A DNA stretch of 64,000 nt from Leisingera aquaemixtae (GTDB taxonomy: Bacteria; Pseudomonadota; Alphaproteobacteria; Rhodobacterales; Rhodobacteraceae). The position numbers were made by a program, and so were the translations under genes. This document shows, in pieces, positions 28,821-36,773 of the stretch. The notes beneath the pieces were generated by a model. The model was not told the DNA's origin, ran no database searches, and saw only the letters and a list, made by a program, of their open reading frames with translations. The DNA is taken from NCBI RefSeq assembly GCF_001458395.1, contig NZ_CYSR01000021.1, positions 310,001 through 374,000 of the forward strand, written 5' to 3'. Within the stretch, counting starts at the first letter, position 1. Each line of letters begins with the position of its first letter.

Positions 28821-28838
28821 GCGGGTGGCAAGACCCGC
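28821..28838. other. Small hairpin upstream of soxC
   Basis: GCGGGT GGCAAG ACCCGC. It lies about 55 bases before the soxC start; it may be part of its leader. No T-tract. Confidence 0.3.
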
Positions 28839-28891
28839 GACCTGGGGCCCTTTTGCGAGCAGCAATTGCCAGCGAGGGAGGGGACATTCAC

Positions 28892-30175
28892 ATGACACGA
28901 TCCGACATTGACGGCGCGGCGCTGGACTATGCCGCGGGCGGCGGGCTGCTGAACCGCCGGATGCTGCTGGCCTCGGCTGCGGCGGGGACCGCTGCGGGGC
29001 TGCTGCAGCCGCGCGTGGCGCGGGCAGAGGCGGAGATACCCGAATGGAGCAAGACCGCAGGCGCGCGGGCGCGCGGTTACGGTATGCCCGCGGCGGCGGA
29101 GTCCGCGGTGCAGCGCGCCATTATCGAGCCGTGGCAGGATGTGGCGCCGGCCTTCAGCCTGTCCGGCACGCCGCATCACCGCCTGCGCGGCACCATCACC
29201 CCCAACGGGCTGCACTACGAGGTGCATCACGGCGGCCGTCCCGACATCGACCCGGCCCGCCACCATCTGATGATCCACGGGCTGGTGGAGCGGCCGCTGC
29301 AATTCGGCCTGGAGGCGCTGGAGCGGTACCCGATGGTGACGGCGGCCCATTTCCTGGAATGCGCCGGCAACAGCCTGTTCAACGCGGTGATGCCGGAGCC
29401 GATGCAAGCAGGCTGCGACATGCTGCATGGGCTGGTGTCGAACACCGAATGGACCGGCGTCCCGATGGCCGTGCTGATGGAGGAAGCCGGGGTGAAGCCC
29501 GAAGGGAAGTGGGTGGTCGCCGCCGGCGCCGACGGTCCGAGCCTGGCGCGCTCGATCCCGATGGAAAAAATCATGAGTGACGGCATGCTGGCGCTCTATC
29601 AGAACGGCGAGCGGATCCGCCCCGAGCAGGGTTATCCGATGCGGCTGCTGCTCCCGGGGTGGGAGGGCAATATGAACATCAAGTGGCTGACCAGCCTGTG
29701 GGTGACGGAGGCGCCGGTGCATACCAAGGATGAATCGGGGGAGTATACCGAGATCCTCGCCGATGGCTCCTCGCTCCAGTTCACCTTCGCAATGGGGGTG
29801 AAGTCGTTCATAACCCACCCGTCCGCCACCATGACGATGAGCGGGCCGGGGGTGTATGAAATTTCCGGGCTGGCCTGGTCCGGCGCTGGCAAGGTGGCCA
29901 AGGTCGAGGTCTCGGCAGACGGCGGCGAAAGCTGGGCAGAGGCGGCGCTGGCCGGACCGGTGCTGCCGCAGGCGCTGACCCGGTTCAGCCAGGCTTGGCA
30001 CTGGGACGGATCACCGCTGGTGCTGATGAGCCGCGCCACCGATGAGACCGGCGCGGTGCAGCCTGCGCGCGCCGACTGGAAGGCGCGTTATCACGCGTCG
30101 AACTTCCTGCATTACAACGCCATCCAGCCCTGGCAGGTCACAGCAGAAGGAGCGGTTCATAATGTCTATCTTTAA
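28892..30175 (+). CDS. soxC: Sulfite dehydrogenase, SoxC-type molybdopterin subunit
   Basis: 427 residues from the ATG at 28892 with GGGAGGGGAC upstream. A Tat-type signal (LLNRRMLLASAAAGTAAG) sends the folded protein to the periplasm. The sulfite-oxidase fold follows, with HHLMIHGLVERPLQF and HFLECAGNSLFN, where the Cys binds molybdenum. The C-terminal dimerisation domain ends with HASNFLHYNAIQPWQV. It oxidises sulfite, or acts with the Sox complex. A cytochrome gene overlaps its end by 14 bases. No other sox genes are in the window, so whether it works with Sox or as a separate sulfite dehydrogenase is open. Confidence 0.85.
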   Translation: MTRSDIDGAALDYAAGGGLLNRRMLLASAAAGTAAGLLQPRVARAEAEIPEWSKTAGARARGYGMPAAAESAVQRAIIEPWQDVAPAFSLSGTPHHRLRGTITPNGLHYEVHHGGRPDIDPARHHLMIHGLVERPLQFGLEALERYPMVTAAHFLECAGNSLFNAVMPEPMQAGCDMLHGLVSNTEWTGVPMAVLMEEAGVKPEGKWVVAAGADGPSLARSIPMEKIMSDGMLALYQNGERIRPEQGYPMRLLLPGWEGNMNIKWLTSLWVTEAPVHTKDESGEYTEILADGSSLQFTFAMGVKSFITHPSATMTMSGPGVYEISGLAWSGAGKVAKVEVSADGGESWAEAALAGPVLPQALTRFSQAWHWDGSPLVLMSRATDETGAVQPARADWKARYHASNFLHYNAIQPWQVTAEGAVHNVYL

Positions 30176-30680
30176 ACTCACCGCCGCCGCCCTGCTGCTG
30201 GGCACCGCTGCCGCCCACGCCGAAGGGCCCGGGCTGGGCCAGCCCCTGGATGCTGCGGAGATCCCGTTTTACGCCACCTATGTAAAACCCGATGGCACCG
30301 GCCTGCCCGCGGGCAGCGGCACCGCGGCACAGGGGTCGGAGATCTATGCCGCGAAATGCGCCGCCTGCCATGGCGCGACCGGCAGCGAGGGCCCGGTGAT
30401 GCCGCCGGTGGGCCCCAATGATGTCTGGCCCAAGCCCGCCGGCAGCTACTGGCCCTACGCCACCACGCTGTTTGACTACATCCGCCGGGCAATGCCGCTG
30501 GAGGCGCCTAAATCGCTGAGCGATGACGAGGCCTATGCGCTGGCTGCCTTCATTCTGGAACGCAACGGGGTGATTGATGCGGAGACCGCGATGACAGCAG
30601 AGACCCTGCCACAGGTGCAAATGCCCAACCACGGCAACTTCACCGACGTCTGGGCCAAGCAGGGCGCGAAGCCGTGGTGA
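30162..30680 (+). CDS. Periplasmic c-type cytochrome partner of the sulfite dehydrogenase
   Basis: 172 residues with a signal peptide (FKLTAAALLLGTAAAHA) and one haem site CAACH near residue 62. The distal Met is probably in RAMPLEAP. AAGGAG lies 9 bases upstream, and the gene starts 14 bases inside soxC. It is about half the length of two-domain SoxD and resembles a one-haem version or SorB-type electron acceptor. It would take electrons from sulfite oxidation to the respiratory chain. Confidence 0.85.
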   Translation: MSIFKLTAAALLLGTAAAHAEGPGLGQPLDAAEIPFYATYVKPDGTGLPAGSGTAAQGSEIYAAKCAACHGATGSEGPVMPPVGPNDVWPKPAGSYWPYATTLFDYIRRAMPLEAPKSLSDDEAYALAAFILERNGVIDAETAMTAETLPQVQMPNHGNFTDVWAKQGAKPW

Positions 30681-30702
30681 GGCCGGGCCGCGCCCTTCAA
30701 GC

Positions 30703-31503
30703 CTAGGCGCCAGCCCAGAAGCGGCGCAGGAACTCCGCCGTTTCGTTTGGATGCGTCACCGGCAGCATGTGGCCTGCACCAGCCACCGAGACAGTGCGGG
30801 CATCAGCCAGCCGGCGGCAGAGACCCCGGGCGATCTCGGCCATCACCGGCGGGCTGTCCAAACCGGTTGCCAGCAGTGCAGGCATGGTGACAGGGTCCAA
30901 GGCCCCGGGCGCCAGGGTGGCGTTTTCATCCAGATACATTGTACCGTAGCTGGCCGGGATCACCGGCATCGCCCGCATCATGGATGCGCGCAGCGGTTCT
31001 GGCAGGTCGGGCCATTTCGGCTCTCCCGGTCCCCACAGGCGGTTGAACAGCCGGGTTGTCAGCTCCACATCGCCAGCCGCCCAGGCGGCGTCGATGGGCT
31101 GGTTGCCGGCCTCCAGCTCGGCCAGCACCTCCGGGGCGTCCGTTCTGGCCACGGCAAACAGCACCGGCTCGATCAGGGTCAGGCTGCGCACCAGATGCGG
31201 GCGCGCCATTGCCATGCGCAGGGCAACGGTGGCGCCAAAGGAATGGCCGACCAGATCCACCGGCTCTGTCAGCAGCGCAAGGCCCGCCTTTGCGTTCAGC
31301 AGCTGGTAATTGCCCTGCCCGTCCCAATCCGGGCTGCGGCCGTGGCTCAGCATGTCAAAGGCGGTGAGGGTGATGTCCTCCGCCATCACCTCTGCCAGGC
31401 CGCGCCAGGCGCCGGAATGGGCCAGCGAGCAATGCACCGCCAGGACCGGCCGCGGGCCCTGCCCGAAGCTGCGCGAGAAGATACCTTCGAGCTGATCCGT
31501 CAC
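30703..31503 (-). CDS. Alpha/beta hydrolase fold protein
   Basis: 266 residues from the GTG at 31503, which shares GTGA with the stop of the preceding gene. The nucleophile elbow is GHSFGATVA; the catalytic His is in VAGAGHMLPVTHPNE. There is no signal peptide, so it is cytoplasmic. It resembles general esterases or haloalkane-dehalogenase-like hydrolases; the substrate is unknown. It is coupled with the DsbA-like isomerase upstream, which hints at a shared catabolic role. Confidence 0.82.
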   Translation of the reverse strand: MTDQLEGIFSRSFGQGPRPVLAVHCSLAHSGAWRGLAEVMAEDITLTAFDMLSHGRSPDWDGQGNYQLLNAKAGLALLTEPVDLVGHSFGATVALRMAMARPHLVRSLTLIEPVLFAVARTDAPEVLAELEAGNQPIDAAWAAGDVELTTRLFNRLWGPGEPKWPDLPEPLRASMMRAMPVIPASYGTMYLDENATLAPGALDPVTMPALLATGLDSPPVMAEIARGLCRRLADARTVSVAGAGHMLPVTHPNETAEFLRRFWAGA

Positions 31504-32102
31504 CCTGCCGCCTCCGCCAGATGGGCGTCCAGATCCTGCAGCCGGTCCTGGCCCCAGAACCTGGCCCCGTCCGAAGTCACCCAGAACGGCGCGCCGAACA
31601 CGCCGGCAGTGACCGCATCCTCGAGGTTTTGCGCATAGGTCTCCGCGCCGGCCAGGAGCCCGCTGTCCGCCAGCGCGGGGTCGAAGCCGGCGCCGTCGAG
31701 GCAGGCGCGGATCACCGCGTCCTCTGCGATGTCCTTCTCCTCCGCCCAGCAGGCGCGCAGGATGGAATGCACCAGCTGCGCCATATCGCCGCCGCCCGCG
31801 TTCTGGGCGGCGATGATGGCATAGGCCGAAGGGGCCGCATTGGTTGGCCAATGCGCAGGTTTCAGATTGATGGGCAGGCCCAGCTTATCCGCCTGCCGCT
31901 GCAGCTCGATCAGCCGGTATTCCTGCCGCGCCGGATGCCGCTCGCCCGGGGGCGTGCCGCCGGTGCGGGCAAACAGCGCCAGGATGTCCAGCGGCTTGCA
32001 GGTGACTTCACCTCCGTGGCGGGCCGCAATCTGCCACGGGCGGGTCCCGGCGAGATAGGCAAAAGGCGAAAGAGTGGAAAAGTAGAAATCAAATGCTGCC
32101 AT
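31500..32102 (-). CDS. DsbA-family isomerase, second copy (HCCA isomerase-like)
   Basis: 200 residues from the ATG at 32102 with GGGAG upstream. It starts FDFYFSTLSPFAYLAGT, again with Ser instead of the CxxC. AGVFGAPFWVTSDGARFWGQDRL is the cis-Pro and C-terminal signature. It is a distant paralogue of the protein at 28096-28689. Its stop overlaps the GTG of the hydrolase gene. Confidence 0.85.
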   Translation of the reverse strand: MAAFDFYFSTLSPFAYLAGTRPWQIAARHGGEVTCKPLDILALFARTGGTPPGERHPARQEYRLIELQRQADKLGLPINLKPAHWPTNAAPSAYAIIAAQNAGGGDMAQLVHSILRACWAEEKDIAEDAVIRACLDGAGFDPALADSGLLAGAETYAQNLEDAVTAGVFGAPFWVTSDGARFWGQDRLQDLDAHLAEAAG

Positions 32103-32209
32103 AGGCTGTATCTCCCGCTTAGAACTTTGCGCGACGGTAAGTGCATGATAAGCGGGGTTCAATATCACGAATCTGACACATTGCCATTGCTGCCTGGGGA
32201 TCACAGCCA

Positions 32210-33232
32210 ATGCCGACCTTGAACGAACCCAAGCTGATTGCTGGGAACGCCAACCTCCCTCTTGCCCAAGCCATTGCCCGCCGGATGAGCCTGCACCGCG
32301 GTGTCGACCAGGGGCTGGCAGACGCCCGCGTCGAGCGGTTCAATGACGGCGAGATCTTCGTCGAAGTCTATGAGAACGTCCGCGGCGAGGACATGTTCAT
32401 CATCCAGCCGACCTCGAACCCGGCCAATGACAATCTGATGGAACTGCTGATCATCGCCGATGCGCTGCGCCGCTCCTCGGCCCAGCGGATTACCGCAGTG
32501 ATCCCCTATTTCGGCTATGCCCGCCAGGACCGCCGCACCAAGGCGCGCACCCCGATTTCGGCCAAGCTGGTGGCGAACATGCTGACCGGCGCAGGTGTTG
32601 AGCGGGTGCTGACCATGGACCTGCACGCGGCGCAGATCCAGGGCTTCTTCGACATTCCGGTGGACAACCTTTATGCCAGCCCGATCTTTGCGCTGGACGT
32701 GAAGGCCCAGTTCAAGGACCAGATGGGCGACCTGATGGTTGTCTCTCCCGACGTGGGCGGCGTGGCCCGCGCCCGCGAGCTGGCCAAGCGCATCAACGCG
32801 CCGCTGTCGATCGTCGACAAGCGCCGCGAGAAGCCGGGCGAAGTGGCGGAAATGACCGTGATCGGCGACGTGAAGGACAAGATCTGCCTGATCGTCGACG
32901 ACATGTGCGACACCGCCGGCACCCTGTGCAAGGCGGCGCAGGTGCTGCTGGACAACGGCGCCAAGGAAGTCCACGCCTATATCACCCACGGCGTTATGAG
33001 CGGCCCGGCGGTGGAGCGCGTCACCAACTCGGTGATGAAATCGCTGGTGCTGACCGACTCGATCCAGCCGACCGAGGAAGTGAAGGCCGCGCCGAACATC
33101 CGCATCGTGCCGACCGCGCCGCTGTTCACCCAGGCGATCCTGAACATCTGGCACGGCACCTCTGTGTCGTCGCTGTTCGAGGACAAGACGCTGGTTCCGA
33201 TTTACGAGAGCCTCTATTCCAACGGCGGCTGA
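32210..33232 (+). CDS. prs: Ribose-phosphate pyrophosphokinase (PRPP synthase)
   Basis: 340 residues. It forms PRPP from ribose 5-phosphate and ATP for nucleotide, histidine and tryptophan synthesis. Motifs: [33 protein letters not shown] (ATP and flexible loop), [19 protein letters not shown] and the PRPP-binding loop [13 protein letters not shown]. It is the longer alphaproteobacterial form. GGGGA lies 6 bases before the ATG. A perfect terminator follows. Confidence 0.97.
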   Translation: MPTLNEPKLIAGNANLPLAQAIARRMSLHRGVDQGLADARVERFNDGEIFVEVYENVRGEDMFIIQPTSNPANDNLMELLIIADALRRSSAQRITAVIPYFGYARQDRRTKARTPISAKLVANMLTGAGVERVLTMDLHAAQIQGFFDIPVDNLYASPIFALDVKAQFKDQMGDLMVVSPDVGGVARARELAKRINAPLSIVDKRREKPGEVAEMTVIGDVKDKICLIVDDMCDTAGTLCKAAQVLLDNGAKEVHAYITHGVMSGPAVERVTNSVMKSLVLTDSIQPTEEVKAAPNIRIVPTAPLFTQAILNIWHGTSVSSLFEDKTLVPIYESLYSNGG

Positions 33233-33259
33233 GGCGGCTGTTACCCCGGAATTGATGAA

Positions 33260-33285
33260 AGCCCCGCAGTCAAGCGGGGCTTTTT
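33260..33285 (+). terminator. Rho-independent terminator after prs
   Basis: AGCCCCGC, AGTCAA loop, GCGGGGCT, TTTTCGTTT. Confidence 0.92.
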
Positions 33286-33289
33286 CGTT

Positions 33290-34483
33290 TCAGGCCGGGG
33301 CACGGCGTCGGGCGGTGTGCAGCGCCGCGGCCAGCGCGGCGGCGGCCATCAGCGCCAGCACCGCCGCAGCCGCGCCGAAGGCACCGCCGTAGCCCCATTG
33401 CGCAATCGCCGGCGTGCTGGCGAAGGGCGACAGGAACTGGCCGCAGAACACCGAAGCGGTGAGGATGGCCCCTGCGGTGCCGCGCCGCCCTGCCGGGGCC
33501 AGGGCGAGGGCAATGGCGACAAAGCCCGGCGACACCGTGGCATAGCCGACGCCGACGGCCATCGCCCCGCTGAGGGACAGGGCCGGGCTGCCCTCTTGCG
33601 CCAGAACCGCAAAGCCAAGCGCCAGCGCGCTGTAGCCGGCGGCAAAGACCGCCGCATGGGGCAGACTGCCCTTGAAGCGGGCATAGGCCAGCGCGGTGAG
33701 GCCGCCGCACAGCGACAGGAGGCCCAGCCCGGCGCCGGTCATCAGCGCGCTGTTGAGCCCCTGGGACGCAAAAAAGAACGGCAGCTGGGTCGGCATCATG
33801 AAGAACAGCCCGTTGGTCAGCATCTGCAACCCCGAGACCGCAATCACCAGCGCCAGCCAGGCCGGGTGCCCAGCCCCCTCCGCCTGCGCCTGCCCGGCGC
33901 CGGTGCGGTCCGGTTCGGCGGCAAAGCGCCAGACCGTGTAGAGGCCAACAGCGGCCAGCCCGTAGATCAGGAACGGCAGCCGCGGCGACAGGGTGGCGGC
34001 CAATCCGGCAAGGCCGATGAACACCAGCCCGCCGAAATTGCGGGCCGAGATCTGCAGGCCGGTCAGCGCCTGCCGCCGGGTGCCGGTGAAATAGTCCCCG
34101 ATCAGCGCGGTCTGGGCGGTCATGATCAGCGCCACCGCCAGGCCCAGGCCAAAGCGGCTGGCCAGCATCAGGTGCAGGTCGGGCAGGTAAAACCCCGCGG
34201 TGCCGCACAGGATGAACAGCCAGATCCCGGCCAGCAGCACGCGCCGCCGCCCGGCGCGGTCGGTGAGCCAGCCCGCCAGCGGCGCCGCCAGCATCACCCC
34301 CAGCGAAGGCGCGGTGACCAGGAGCCGCACCAGAAAGCCCGCATCGGGCACATCCGCAAACTCCTGCTGCAGCCCCGCCAGTGCCGGGCTGATGGTGGCA
34401 TTTGCCATCACCGTGAGGCTGGCGGCCATCAAAAGCGCGACCGCCTTGGGCTGCCGCCAAAGGCCGGTGTTTTCCGTCGTCAT
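33290..34483 (-). CDS. Major facilitator superfamily exporter
   Basis: 397 residues from the ATG at 34483, with AAGGGA upstream; a longer start adds hydrophilic sequence overlapping the operator. Twelve hydrophobic segments in two halves are visible. The MFS A-like loop GWLTDRAGRRRVLLAG follows segment two, and LQISARNFGGLVFIGL lies in segment five. It resembles Bcr/YdhP-type drug exporters. It is divergent from a MerR regulator, and the operator in between overlaps its promoter, so the regulator probably controls it. Confidence 0.85.
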   Translation of the reverse strand: MTTENTGLWRQPKAVALLMAASLTVMANATISPALAGLQQEFADVPDAGFLVRLLVTAPSLGVMLAAPLAGWLTDRAGRRRVLLAGIWLFILCGTAGFYLPDLHLMLASRFGLGLAVALIMTAQTALIGDYFTGTRRQALTGLQISARNFGGLVFIGLAGLAATLSPRLPFLIYGLAAVGLYTVWRFAAEPDRTGAGQAQAEGAGHPAWLALVIAVSGLQMLTNGLFFMMPTQLPFFFASQGLNSALMTGAGLGLLSLCGGLTALAYARFKGSLPHAAVFAAGYSALALGFAVLAQEGSPALSLSGAMAVGVGYATVSPGFVAIALALAPAGRRGTAGAILTASVFCGQFLSPFASTPAIAQWGYGGAFGAAAAVLALMAAAALAAALHTARRRAPA

Positions 34484-34519
34484 CCGCAAATTCCCTTGTT
34501 CATTCCGGTTCCGGATGGC

Positions 34520-34550
34520 AGCCTGCGAATTCAAGCCAGCTTGAGGTCAA
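34520..34550 (-). promoter_or_regulatory. MerR-type promoter/operator with SoxR-box-like dyad
   Basis: The dyad TCAAGC CA GCTTGA (34531-34544) lies in a long 19-base spacer between TTGACC (34550-34545) and CAGGCT (34525-34520), read towards the exporter. The known SoxR box has TCAAG-N4-CTTGAGG, which this sequence matches on the plus strand. A 19-base spacer centred on the dyad is the mark of MerR-family activation. Confidence 0.7.
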
Positions 34551-34552
34551 GG

Positions 34553-34954
34553 ATGAAACTTCTGGATATTGGCGAGGTCGCCGAACGCTCCGGCGTGGCG
34601 GCCTCGGCCTTGCGGTATTACGAAGAGATCGGGCTGATCGCCTCGGCCGGGCGCAAGGGGTTGCGGCGGCAGTTCGGGCCCGGCACGCTGGTGCAGCTGT
34701 CGCTGATCACCCTGGGCAAGGCGGCGGGGTTTTCGCTGCAGGAGATTGCGGCCATGTTCGGCAGGAACGGCCAGCCCGACCTGCCGCGGGAGCAGCTGCA
34801 TGCGCGCGCTGACGCGCTGGACGCGCAGATCCAAGAGCTGTCGGCGCTGCGCGACGCGCTGCGCCATGCGGCGGAATGCCCGGCGCCCAGCCATCTGGAG
34901 TGCCCGAAGTTTCAGAAGCTTCTGCAGGCTGGAAGCCTCACGGCGAAGGTCTAG
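34553..34954 (+). CDS. MerR family transcriptional regulator with CX7C motif
   Basis: 133 residues. The winged helix-turn-helix is IGEVAERSGVAASALRYYEEIGLI at residues 6-29; the dimerisation helix follows from about 75 to 108. Near the end two Cys are spaced as C109-x7-C117 (CPAPSHLECPKF). This is the spacing of CueR-type metal sites and unlike the CIGCGC cluster of SoxR. GAGG lies before the ATG. Metal, thiol or drug sensing are all possible. It ends in a 4-base tail-to-tail overlap with the next gene. Confidence 0.88.
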   Translation: MKLLDIGEVAERSGVAASALRYYEEIGLIASAGRKGLRRQFGPGTLVQLSLITLGKAAGFSLQEIAAMFGRNGQPDLPREQLHARADALDAQIQELSALRDALRHAAECPAPSHLECPKFQKLLQAGSLTAKV

Positions 34955-35301
34955 TCGACGTCCCAGTCATCGGCATGGGGCAAGTCGCCGATGGCCAGCC
35001 AGGCGGCGCGCACACGGGCGGCGCGGCTGTCGGCCCAGGTGCGGAAGACGACATCGAAGCCTTCGCAGGTGATGTTTTCCGCCACCAGCTCTGCCCGGAT
35101 CGCGGCGGAGGTGTCCATGTCCCACAGCGAGACCGACACATGCACGGCGGGCGGGCGGGCGAACGGCTCGGAAAACTGCACCGCCCGGCGCCGTTCCCGG
35201 GGGCCGGTGCCGGTCCACATCTGGCCGCCGTCTTCGAAGTCCGAGAAGATCCCGGTATCGCCCTGATCGACCCCCGTGCGGGGATTGCGCAGTCTTTTCA
35301 T
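34951..35301 (-). CDS. H-type lectin domain protein
   Basis: 116 residues from the ATG at 35301; a TTG four codons upstream is less likely. The sequence VSLWDMDTSAAIRAELVAEN, GFDVVFRTWADSRAARVRAAWLAIG matches the H-type lectin fold (six-strand beta sandwich that binds N-acetylgalactosamine in snail agglutinin and is also found in roseobacters). No signal peptide is visible. Its biological role in bacteria is unknown. Its stop codon shares CTAG with the stop of the MerR gene. Confidence 0.7.
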   Translation of the reverse strand: MKRLRNPRTGVDQGDTGIFSDFEDGGQMWTGTGPRERRRAVQFSEPFARPPAVHVSVSLWDMDTSAAIRAELVAENITCEGFDVVFRTWADSRAARVRAAWLAIGDLPHADDWDVD

Positions 35302-35413
35302 TCCGTTTCCCAAGCGCTTAGCCTGACTGTCAGTCTAGGCCATACAGCAGGATAATCCAGAACTCAGCAGCAATGCGCCAGCGGCTGTTGCGGGTGCGCA
35401 CGGCGGCGGCGGG

Positions 35414-36631
35414 TTACTTGTCCTCGCTGGCAAGCGCCGCGCTGAGCTCGGAGATGCGCTCCAGCCGGGCGGAGATCCGGTCCTGGAACTGGCCCAGCTC
35501 ATCAATGATCGAGTTCAGCGATTCCCCCACATGGCCCAGCCGCGCGCATTCGATCTTGCACAGCACCCGGGTGGTGGTGAGCGCCATGAAGTGGCGGTGC
35601 AGGGTCAGGCAGGCCTTCTGGATGCGGTCGGCCTCGAAGCGGACGTCATGCAGGCTGGCGCGCGCCTTGGTGAACTGGGTTTCGGTCAGCTCTGACAGGA
35701 TGGCCTGCTCGCGGGCGATGTCGGTGGAGGCGGTGCCGTCTTCCTGGTCCAGCTGATGGCCGCATTCGGTCAGGATGCGCGCCAGCCCCTCGACAAAGAT
35801 GGCCGCCGTCACGGTGCCCTTGATGGCCCGGAAGTTGCTGTCCTTGCCCCAGACGTGGGCCTCGAACCAGCTGGACATGTCGCGCGACATGGAGCTGTAG
35901 TTCTGGGACAGAACCGTCACCGGCCCGCCTGCCGGTTCGATCCGCGAGGCGATCACCCGCAGGTTATGCGGGATGGTGCGCATGGATTCGAACTCCTGCA
36001 CCAGCGCCTCGGTCTCCCCCACCAGCGTGCCTGCGGTTGCGTGCATCTCGCGGCGTTCGGCCAGCCGGGCGCAGGCCGGGCGCTTGAGGCCGGCATCGCG
36101 GGCCAGCAGTTCCTCTGCCAGGGCGTGGCCCGCAAAATCGTTGTAGGTGTCAAAGCCCAGCTCCTTCAGGCGGGCCAGCAGAAGCACGGCGCTGTCCTGC
36201 GGGCTCAACCCCTCTGCCTGCTCTGCCTGGCGCAGCTTGACGTATTCCTGCTCCACGGTGCGCAGCAGCGGGCTGGTGGGTTTGATCCGCGCCGACAGAT
36301 AGCCGCCGTCGCAGGGCGTCACCACGGCAAACACCCAGTAATAGCTGCCGTCGCGGGCGCGGTTCTTGACATAGGCGCCGACGGTGCCGCCGTCCTTGAT
36401 GGTGTCCCACAGCAGCTGGAACACCGCGCGCGGCATGTCGGGATGGCGGATGATCTTGTGCGGCGCCCCCAGCAGCTCCTCCAGCGGGTATTTTGCGACC
36501 CGGCTGAACACCGCGTTGCCGGCCCGGATGACACCGCGGTCATCGGTGCGGGAGAAAAACACTTCGTCCAAGGCAAAAAATGCCTCTTTGCTCCTGGTCT
36601 GAGCAGTCAGCGTGCGGTCTTCGAAGGACAC
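35414..36631 (-). CDS. Cytoplasmic PAS-domain sensor protein (aerotaxis-like)
   Basis: 405 residues from a GTG at 36631 with AGGAA upstream. The PAS domain is N-terminal, residues about 20-115, with EVFFSRTDDRGVIRAGNAVF, HPDMPRAVFQLLWDTIKDG and GSYYWVFAVVTP, as in Aer-type aerotaxis receptors. There is no transmembrane segment. The rest is helical with a stretch (LSQNYSSMSRDMSSWFEAHV) that resembles a degraded chemoreceptor domain, but the conserved signalling hairpin is missing. It may bind FAD or haem and modulate energy taxis or another pathway. Confidence 0.72.
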   Translation of the reverse strand: MSFEDRTLTAQTRSKEAFFALDEVFFSRTDDRGVIRAGNAVFSRVAKYPLEELLGAPHKIIRHPDMPRAVFQLLWDTIKDGGTVGAYVKNRARDGSYYWVFAVVTPCDGGYLSARIKPTSPLLRTVEQEYVKLRQAEQAEGLSPQDSAVLLLARLKELGFDTYNDFAGHALAEELLARDAGLKRPACARLAERREMHATAGTLVGETEALVQEFESMRTIPHNLRVIASRIEPAGGPVTVLSQNYSSMSRDMSSWFEAHVWGKDSNFRAIKGTVTAAIFVEGLARILTECGHQLDQEDGTASTDIAREQAILSELTETQFTKARASLHDVRFEADRIQKACLTLHRHFMALTTTRVLCKIECARLGHVGESLNSIIDELGQFQDRISARLERISELSAALASEDK

Positions 36632-36773
36632 GGGTCAGTTCCTGTCAGTGATTATTTATTGCTGGTTTATGTGTACCGCGCAGTGCTTTTCAAATTGCTA
36701 ATGCGGCACGCGCCGCGCAACTTTTCCGGCAGCGCCGGGGGCGGCGGCGAAACCGCCGCCGCCGCCGTCAGGA

